Source: Pleurotus ostreatus/Saccharomyces cerevisiae fusant (lineage: Eukaryota; Opisthokonta). Taken from it: 64,000 bases of DNA. The stretch is from NCBI GenBank assembly GCA_024196135.1, contig JAMQCK010000054.1, forward strand, positions 52,811-116,810, given 5' to 3'. The position numbers were made by a program, and so were the translations under genes. Shown in pieces: positions 54,389 through 64,000 of the stretch (within the stretch, counting starts at the first letter, position 1; the number at the start of each line of letters is the position of its first letter). Under the pieces are notes generated by a model. That model was given only the letters and a program-made list of their open reading frames with translations. It did not search any database and had not been told where the DNA came from.

Positions 54389-55991
54389 ATGCACGCCGTA
54401 CTCCAAACTCCTGAGCTCCTCGACGCAATATTCGACTATGTACCTCGTCACAGTCTACCTAGTCTGACAAGGACCTGCAAGATCTTCTTTGATCCCGCAG
54501 CTCGCAGAATCTGGGAGAAGAGCAACACCCTCATTCATCTGGCAAGATGCCTTCCTGAGTCCTGCTTGGACTGTGGAAACTACAAAGTCGGGGATGAAAT
54601 GCTGAACGTAGAAATAGTACGTATGCGACAAGCAGCTCCTGTTCCGGGGTCCTGACATACTCTAGAAATTTACCCGCCCTATTACTGCTTTCGACGTCCA
54701 AAGAGTGAGGATTTACGCGGGGTTCATCACTTTCTTCGATTTCCTCGACTCTATTGTAGGACTCAGCCCGACGAATATCGCAAAGCTTGCCGCTGTAGTC
54801 GGCGGGGACGTTCTCTTACCCAACCTTCGTAACCTCTTCTGCGGCGGACCCAGTCGTTTTTCTGCAGCCTTGCCTTATCTGCTCTCCCCGGTGCTCTGCG
54901 AAGTATCAATATGTCTCGGAGAGCGGGATCCGAATCTCGCAGACGCCGCTACCGACGAGACATACGCTATGAATCTCCTCAAGGCCCGTGGTCCCGCTAG
55001 CATAACAACCCTATCCCTCCAAGCCGATGAGGACTATCCTCTCGCAGAGCTTCTCGCCGGTTGGGACAGTCTTCAAAAACTGAACATCTTCGGCGACGTT
55101 GATGACGCCGTGCTGTCCGCCGTCGCGAATTTACCTGCTCTTCAGACGTTCGGACTGCAGGGTCGTAGTCGGCCCCTTCCAGTTAGCGTGCCAACGCACT
55201 GGCGCGCGCAAGCGACGATGCGCTCGCTCCTCGTCTCTGACGCGCAAATTGCTTCTGCGCTGGAATACGTCCATCGCTTTCGATCGTCGCCCCTCGAGAT
55301 GATCATGATTTCCTCCGTCCCACACAGCTCGCAGAACGCGCTCAGAGACTTATGTCATGCCATCGGGCAGTTCGACTCGGTGCAGTCTCTGCGGCGCATC
55401 CACATCTCTACCGACATCTTGGATGATTCAGACCTCCCGGCCCTCGAGGACAGTCCAGCGTGCGAAATGCGCGATATCGAGCCCCTACTTGCTTTTCACG
55501 GTCTGACCGCGCTCTCGGTCAGCCCGGTTTGCGTGCTTGCGCTGCACGACGAGGACGTCCTGCGCATTGCCCAGGCATGCCCAAACCTCGAGAGCCTCTT
55601 CCTCGGCTGCGCTAAATGGCACGCACCGACGCTCACCGCGCTCAGCCTCGTCCACCTCGCCCGCCACACACCCCGCCTGCGCGACCTCAGCCTGACCTTC
55701 GATGCTACGGACGTGAGCATCCCCGACGGCATGGCGCCCCCGCCGCCGCAGCTCACGCTCTGGACGCTCTATGTGATCGCCTCGCCAATCGAGTCCGAGT
55801 ACGCCGTCGCGTCCTTCCTCTCGCGGTTGTTCCCGGGCCTGAAGTGGCTTCGGGTGTACAGGCCGCGGCAGCGGGACCGGGACCAGGCAGAGGTGCAGCG
55901 TCGGAAGCTGTGGAAAAGGGTGGAAGAAGCACTGTCGTATTTTGCGGAGGCGAGAAGGACTAGATTTGATGGCGGTGGTGCGAGCGTGTAG
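54389..55991 (+). CDS. F-box/LRR-like protein (FBL5)
   Basis: Two exons, 54389..54616 and 54666..55991, 517 aa. Exon 1 (76 codons, the same length as FBL3) starts MHAVLQTPELLDAIFDYV and includes RTCKIFFDPAARRIW and CLPESCLDCGNY, near-identical to FBL3 at several positions. The phase-0 intron is 49 nt, GTACGT to CTAG. Exon 2 starts KFTRPITAFDVQRVRIYAGF, followed by LRR-like repeats (LPNLRNL, WDSLQKL, CPNLESL types) and the group-specific end LTLWTLYVIASPIESEYAVA. It lies 41 kb from FBL3, so the subfamily is dispersed rather than strictly tandem. Probable SCF adaptor (inferred). Confidence 0.78.
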
Positions 55992-56359
55992 GGTGAGTTG
56001 GCGCGTTGAGGAACATGATCAGTAATGCTTGTGACCCCGCCATGGCCAGCTTATACTGTCGATGAAAGTATCTAGTACGAGCGCGAGTTCGTTCGAGGAA
56101 AATTGACTGTATTTGTGCATAAATAGCAGGAAGATTACTAGTAGCATAACGGTAGCTAAAACGTCGATGTCTGTAATACGAGCAAAGCGCTCATGGAAAT
56201 ATGCGAAGCAGAATGCAGATGCTATAGACAATAGTACAAATGCGTGATAAAAGGGAACCCATTGTATAGCTCTAGTGTATGCAGCCTCCGTCCAAATGTC
56301 ACACGTCGAGCATCGCGGCTGCCCGATGCCTGACTACCCTCCCTCATAACACCCGACGA
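55992..56359. other. Intergenic between convergent genes
   Basis: AT-rich 3' flanks of FBL5 and the DUF726 gene. The open frame at 56019-56231 is short and hydrophobic, without support. Confidence 0.5.
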
Positions 56360-59300
56360 CTACGACGACCATGGATTCGAACTAAACGGATCCGCGCGTT
56401 TCTTCCCGGTACCCAAGTCTGGAGGGACGCGCCATGGGTCTGCGAGTGGAGGTGCAGAGAACTCTGAGGTCGTCGTAATCGTCCCATCCGCCGCCCCGAA
56501 GGTGATCCCGCCATCCGCACTTCCAAAGGTTAGGCCCGGCGCCCCGCCGCCGAATCCCAACCCTGCACCACCTCCGAAGGACGGTCGAGGGTCGGCGAAG
56601 GGGTTGCCAGCGAGGGACTGTTGTGATGAGGCGAAGGGATTGCCCGCCAAGGAAGTCTGCGAGGCGCCGAAGGTGGAGTAGGGAGAGCCAAGGACGGATC
56701 GGTTGGTATCGAATGTCGACCCCCAGCCGGACAAGCTGGCCGTAGAAGGTGAGGTGAATGCAGCGCGCGGAGTGGTCTCGTTGCGTTCTGACAGGTTGGG
56801 CACAGCATCGTCAGACTCGTGTTCGTCTGCTTCATGCAGCGACATGGACCGCAGACCGGCAGCGAGGTTCCCCTCAGGATCCGGTGTTCGCGCATGTCGC
56901 ACCTCGCCTCCGGGTGGTGGTGACAGCGGTGGTGGGTGCATCGAGGGCATGGACACAGTACGGTTCGCAGCGCGCGGAATTACCGGCGCCGCTGGCGGAG
57001 TACTGGGCGTCTTCGTATCCTCCTCCTCCGCCTGTCCAATCATCTCCTTCATCGCCGCAAAGTCGAAGCCTGCGTGCTTGGGTGGTAGCTTCGACGGAGT
57101 CGACGGCCCCGAGTCCTGCGAGTCCATACTCGCGCGTTCGGGGGTTTCGGGCTTGGGTGTACTAGGTGACGACGTCGGCGCGCCCTCCCTGGGCGGCAGT
57201 TCGTCATCTTCCAACGATGTTCTCGACGATTGACTCGTTCTGGGTTTCGCGAATGGCGACGACGTCCCCGGTGGTCTCGACACACGCTTCTGCTCCGTCT
57301 CTTTCTTCGTGAACCACCCGCGCTTGCGCTTCGGCTCGCCCTCGCGCTCGACGATCCGGTCCTCCTCGAAGTCGGGCTCCTCGGGTTCATCAAAGTAGTC
57401 CGCAAAGACGGGGAAGCCAAGCTGGTCGAGGATGAGGGGCATGAAGGTACGGTAGCTCATGTGGCCGGCGATCTTGTCGGTCACATCGACGTTCTCCAGG
57501 CCGGGTACGTTCTGTACCGGTCGAAGGCCAGCGACGGTACCCACCCCACCACTAGTCGCGCGGAAGAGGTAGTTGAGGACCCAGTCGTTGCGCGCGTAGG
57601 CGTTGACGTAGCGCCCGGATACGACAGAGCGGGTCGCAATCCATGTCTGCTGAGATGCAGAGAGCGTACCGCCCAGGATGAAGACATCCTGCACAATACC
57701 ATATGCCTTCTGCCTCGCTAGCTCGACCAACGCGTAGAAGATTACGCGAGCACCGAGAGAGAAGCCAATAAGAGTGATAGGGCGCACACCGAGATGTCGT
57801 TGGATGAGCAGGTCGGCAAGAATGCCTCCGGCGGCCTTCGCTCGATCGAGGGCATTATTCCACGGGTTGTCGATGAGGTATCCAAGCTTCGTAAGGACTG
57901 CACAAAAGCGTCAGTTATGGCTACGGTACGAAGGGACTGACACGCACTGATAGGCCATTGCAAAGCACTCATAAGAGCGGTCATGACGGTGGCCTGTAAG
58001 ACCGTCTGCCCGATCTGAGTCAGGACTTCTCCTGTGAGTATCTTGAGAGCGCTACCGGTCTCCTGGATCATCTCTGGTTCCCATAACACACTGAAGACGT
58101 CGCCAACGATAGGATCGAGTACGCTGAAGGGTAATCGCGGATCGTCGTTGGGGCCGTTGAGGAAACTGCATGTAGTCAGCAAAACGGTCTCATAAGAGTG
58201 GGTCGCCTACATACCCTGGCACAGTCAGGATGGCACTGACGCGCTTGTTGTTGTGCAAGGGCAAGATATTGAAGGTCCGTACTTGCTGCGTTCGCCGAGC
58301 CATGCCCTTGACAGCGATACCTCCACCCGTGAGCGCGCCACCGGTTGTGATGATAGCAGCACCACCGGTACCGGCAAGAAAACCAGTAGTGCCGCCGATT
58401 CCGACGGTGGTGAGAGCAGCACCAATACCTGCACCAATGACAGGTGCGAGCAAACCGGCGGATAGACCGATGACAAGACCGCCGCCTGAACAACATCAGT
58501 ACCTGCCTGTATGTCATTCAGCGGCGACTTACCGAGCGTCGCCAGACCCATCATGACGAAGCGCTTCTTCCTTGCCGCCTTCCTGCGTCCCTCTACCACC
58601 TCCTCGTTCTCCATCTTGTTCACGTCTTCTTGAATCTCGAGAGCTTCGGTCACGCGACTCTCGAACTTAACGACGTCGATCCATCCGAGGCCGAGCTTGA
58701 GCGCTACCCGCTCGAGAAGAACTCGTGATCGTGCGTCGTAGACGCTGTCGGCGATGAGAATGAGGAAGAGATCGCAGAGGATGGTCCATCGTATGTCGAG
58801 GGTCACGTCCTTGTCGGTGGTGGACAGTTTGGTAGAAACACCAGGGATAGCGGAGGTGGCAGTTGGATCAAGGACTCGCGCAGTGGTCTGGAAGCCTGTC
58901 TGGGCGGCGGATGGAGATGTGACAGTTTGGGGTTCGTCCTTTGCTGGAGGTGGAACAGGTGTGCCGACGTCCTCTTCGGGCAGATCATCGAGCTCCTCCT
59001 CCTTCCGCTGTGCTTCCCTCCGCGCCTCCTCAGGGTCGTACTCGGGATTTGCGATCGTGTGGGTAGTCATCAACGACGGGACGAGGTCCTCGGCGCGCAC
59101 GCCATGTTCAGCGAGGCTCTCAATCATTTTCTGCTCTTCGCATCAGTTCAATAAGCGCCCTCGCGGCCGTGGCCTGCGTGTCACTCACCCGGTGTCTCGA
59201 CCTCCATATGATAGTACAGCCGTCCCATGATCTTGAGCCCCCACAACTCCATGTCCGCGAGCGCGCCCTTGAGCTCCTTCCGCCCGGGCACGCGGAGCGC

Positions 59301-59732
59301 GTGCGCCATCTCGCGGGCTGTGAGCGCACAAAGACCAACGTATGCAATGCGCTGGGCCTCCGTGAGCAGGTTCTTCGTCGCCTGCATCTGGCTGAGCGGC
59401 GTCATCGCCTTGTCCTCGTCGAAGAGGTACTTGGTGCGCAGGGTGACCTCGTCCGCCTCGTCCTCCTCCTGCATCCGAAGGCGCGTATACTCCTTCTCAT
59501 TCTGCTCCGCCTTGCTGCGCCACTCGTTCCCCGCGTAGTCGACGTCGATGAGCTGGCCCGTAGCGTTGGCGGTTGTGGCTGCCTTCGCTGACGCGACATA
59601 GTGGTACTTCTTCTGGTCTTCCTCGTCTAGCCCGCTCGCGTCCTTGTCCTCGCGGACGATGGGCATCTCCTGCCAGCCATCGTCATCGTCGTTGAAGATG
59701 TCCGAGATGGGCTCAATACGGGCCACTGGCAT
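56360..59732 (-). CDS. DUF726 membrane-associated alpha/beta-hydrolase-like protein
   Basis: Five exons, complement(56360..57897, 57948..58165, 58215..58485, 58533..59135, 59189..59732), 1057 aa. The N-terminal 180 residues are acidic and helical. A glycine-rich hydrophobic stretch (GGLVIGLSAGLLAPVIGAG and following) at about residues 383-440 suggests membrane hairpins. The DUF726 core follows: PGFLNGPNDD, WEPEMIQETGSAL, then the nucleophile elbow GFSLGAR at about residue 590 and YVNAYARNDWVLNYLFR. The family includes yeast YFL034C (Mil1) and animal TMCO4; a lipase-like activity is suspected but not established. The C-terminal about 370 residues are Pro/Ser/Glu-rich, then Phe/Gly repeats (SSQQSLAGNPFA type), and look disordered. 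The exon 1/2 junction uses an acceptor GCGAAG six bases upstream of a CAG. Confidence 0.9.
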
Positions 59733-60119
59733 GGCTCAAGTCAAGATCATGCTTGACGCCGTCCCCGCCGTCGGCGGCGAAATGCAAATCCAATCGGCCG
59801 CGCCACATGGCGAAATGGGTTTCGTGTTCGAATCCGACCTACAATCCTTCCACAGAGTTGAATGCACTCATTCCAAGACCCAAAGAGGAAGAGAAACAGT
59901 AGTCTCTCGCGCGGATGCGGCGCGAGGAAATTGAAGCTAAGGACAAGAGATTTGACTTCGGCCATGAAAGGTCGGCCCACTTGTGAGCGCGCTCCCGTAG
60001 ATTGGGAGTGTGATACACGCTCCATATCTGACGGACAATGGCATTGACATATATTCCTCCAATACAAGTATTCAAAAGCGGCCCTTGCTATACACTCTAC
60101 AAATTCCTTTGATTTCCGT
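59733..60119. other. Intergenic region between two minus-strand genes
   Basis: No gene is seen; it contains the promoter of the DUF726 gene and the 3' flank of the OYE gene. Confidence 0.5.
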
Positions 60120-61634
<1,515 letters not shown>

Positions 61635-64000
61635 CTTGCGAAGGGCGAGGAAGTCGTTCGTCTGGTCTTTCCCTCTCGAAGAGCTGGGCCTTTATAGGAA
61701 AAAAGTAAGTAAGCCTTGGCGTGCTGCGCCTAACCCGGTGCCACTTGCGAATGGTGAGAGATTGTGCTGAGACGCGCGAAGATCTGCGAGCGCTCAGCTA
61801 TCGATGCAGGTGGAGGTGGGAGGACGGTCTCGAGACGGGCGTTGAATCGTCCTTTTGTGGCGGCCGGGAATATGCCGCGGGTCCGTGACGCAATAGCGAT
61901 TGGTAGCATCGACTGAGCGTCGACTGGGAGATGACGGACACTGGCACTTCGAGGTGCAGATAGCGATGCGGACGTGAAGATTTATGCAGGGTATTGTGGT
62001 CGTGGCCATAAAGCTATCTTACTAATCCTGCGGTGCGGGGTTATGATTGAATTGAGCGACGACCTTGCGACCGGTGAGGTTCTCGAAACCGAGCAGCGTG
62101 AACACTGAAAGGGCAGACAACGAGCTCAACATGAGATCAGCAGGTATCACGCCCAGTCATTATTAGAGGAAGCAGCGATGCGATCCGGAGGTAACAGTGT
62201 GAAGCGGTTCTTCGATTTGTCTACTACGGACAGGGTATAACGATTGGGAACCCGCCGCGAGCGTAGTGGCATCGTGAAACCGTATAAGAGGTGAGGAAAG
62301 TCCTACTACAGCGTCAGCATCATGCCGTAGGATGAGGATAGCGTCGCAATCTCAGGGACTTGAATGGTTCCCGAAGGAGTCAATCCATAGCGCGTACGCG
62401 TCAAACGTTTGCAGATTGTTCTCGTCACTGATTGAAAGCGGAAGTTCATACTCACTATAAGGGCGTTCTATCTCAGAGCACGTACTAAACGCGCAGCAAC
62501 TCAAAAGAAGACGTCGAGGAGATCGAACAAGGCCTTTTGCCATCGAAGGGGTCCTTTATAACACCCCCTTCGGCAGTTCCCGGATTCCATGTGCTTCTGT
62601 TTTGTCTTCGACTTGAAGTTGCCCTTAATGTTCGCTCGCCCACCTTGATTAACTGCATTGCAAGGCCTGTTCAGAAAGAACGCACGAGAGCGCTGCTTCT
62701 CATGCTTGTGTCCCATGGCTCCAGCCTCCTTGCTTCGGCTCGATGCTACGGTTTGACCTTCGGCCTTGCCGAGGTTCAATAGCACTCACGCACACGATGT
62801 GCGCATGCTCTACATAGGGCTCCGCAGACGAAGAAGAAATCGACGTGAATGCGCTTAAACCCTCTGGCTCCTCTACTCGTCGCTCATGTGGTAGGTCTTT
62901 CTTTGCGTATCCGCGGTTCGCCCATAGCAATGCATCTCGAAGAGGTCCAAAACCTTCCCATCAATGGATTGTGCGTACTGAACGTACACTGCCGCACGCT
63001 GCCGACGAGAATTTCAGGTAGATTTCCCACCACATGGAATCTACCTGGTTTCCGACGAAAAAGTCGCATGAATAGTGAGCGACGTAGATTTCACGTAGTT
63101 GACGCCGACGTCTTCATCATGCAGTCCCCACATAATTTCCGCGACGATCCAGCGGCACGTGCTCGGCGGCGGGGCGGTGGGTGGGCTGCCTGCGACCGTT
63201 ACACGTTGCTCGTCATCCTCAGTAACACTCGTAGATATTCAAAATGTATTTCATTGCATGTACTATCTACCCCAACGTACTATGTACAGCTGCACTACTT
63301 ATAGATGCTATGGAAAACGTACTAGCCGTTGTCAAGGACAGCCAACCCTTCGTCGACTGGCCCATGCCGATCTCGGACCCCTTCGACAAGCTCAAGCCCC
63401 GAAGGAGGGGGCTCGGACCTTGAGATCGTCAGCCTGAGGGATAAGTCAGTAAATGAGGGTAGGAAAGGTGTTGGCAACGTACCTCTGGTCAAGTTTGCGA
63501 CGTCGTCATGCGGTGAGCGACGTGGAAAGCCTGGTTTGCATGTTAGATATGCCCAGAGACCAAAGACGGACACGCACCTTATGCCCTTCGAGCAGTCCTC
63601 AGGCCCGGGAGACGAGACAGAGGCGGAGTGCGGGAGGGATGTCGTGGGCAGCTGCGGTGAGTGAGGGAAGAAGACAAGGCGTGCTGTGGGACTTCGTTGC
63701 GACTGCGCAAACTTTGAAGTGCGGCAAGGTCACATGATGGCAACGCAGGCCCGGCCTTCGCCGACTGCGTGGCTAGACCGTCGGCCCGCACGTGGACCCA
63801 CCAATATTTCCGTTTTGAGCGTCGGATTTTGCCCGCCATCAGCGCGCACCTGGAATCCATGGCGGCACACAGGTGAAACCAACGCAGCAAGGTCTGCATC
63901 GCGCAAACGTAGATTCGACCCAGAATTCACGTAGTCACAGAGGTGTTCGCCACATCAACGGCTTCTACTTCTTTTCGACGTGAAAACCGTGCGGCAGTGT
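61635..64000. other. 2.4-kb region without a confident gene
   Basis: Open frames are short and overlap on both strands. On the minus strand between 63430 and 63590 there are good intron-like signals (GTGCGTGTCC...CTAACATGCAAACCAG and GTACGTTGCC...TACTGACTTATCCCTCAG), so part of a small split gene may lie there or run off the window, but I could not find a start or a consistent frame. A long imperfect inverted repeat is annotated separately. Confidence 0.45.
63016..63048. repeat. Imperfect inverted repeat
   Basis: 'caggtagatttcc' and 'ggaatctacctgg' are near-perfect reverse complements around an 8-base centre. The motif 'gtagatt' recurs at about 63085 and 63909. No terminal duplication or transposase is visible. 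Confidence 0.4.

Noticed and set aside
63430..63655. A small split gene on the minus strand
   Set aside because: Two intron-like segments have good signals, but the short exon between them (about 48 nt) is open in only one frame, that frame ends at a stop directly after the next acceptor, and no start codon or family match was found.

Overview
The window looks like nuclear DNA of a filamentous basidiomycete, most likely an Agaricomycete. Genes are GC-rich and packed on both strands. Nearly every gene is split by 46-60 nt GT-AG introns with CTNAC-like branch sites, and tRNA genes carry short introns next to the anticodon. The families present (F-box/LRR expansions, DUF2235, DUF726, fungal UbiA, S1/P1 nuclease) fit such a fungus. 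All exon models below were built by hand from splice signals and reading-frame continuity; no alignment or RNA data were used.

Layout. 0-2.4 kb: non-coding, with an intron-containing tRNA-Thr and six consecutive minisatellites. 2.4-10.2 kb: two related F-box/LRR genes in opposite orientation, forming an inverted duplication of about 2 kb per arm around an FAD monooxygenase gene, with a beheaded F-box/LRR fragment at the right edge. 11.4-21.7 kb: two more F-box/LRR genes, an F-box gene with a Cys-pair motif, a UbiA prenyltransferase with an apparent frameshift, an acidic protein of unknown function and a tRNA-Glu. 22-30 kb: a protein joining membrane segments to an F-box-like domain, then a 962-residue F-box protein. 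29.6-33.6 kb: gene-poor, decayed low-complexity DNA. 33.6-43 kb: a CDP-alcohol phosphotransferase, two tandem SDR genes, a DUF2235 hydrolase and an RRM/RGG protein. 43.7-49 kb: an F-box-like gene with an in-frame stop, an RWD/DUF1115 protein, SRP14, and a probable mitochondrial membrane protein. 49-61.6 kb: an 18-exon acyl-CoA synthetase, an intron-containing tRNA-Asp, an S1/P1 nuclease, a fifth F-box/LRR gene, a DUF726 hydrolase and an OYE-type flavin oxidoreductase. 61.6-64 kb: no confident gene.

Theme. Housekeeping genes (SRP14, phospholipid synthesis, tRNAs, RNA binding) are interleaved with an unusually dense, fast-changing set of F-box-type genes: five full F-box/LRR copies, one 3' fragment and four other F-box-like genes. 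The copies share one architecture (F-box in exon 1, a phase-0 intron, LRR-like body in exon 2) but differ by in-frame minisatellites, truncation and inversion. I see no coherent metabolic cluster and no transposon.
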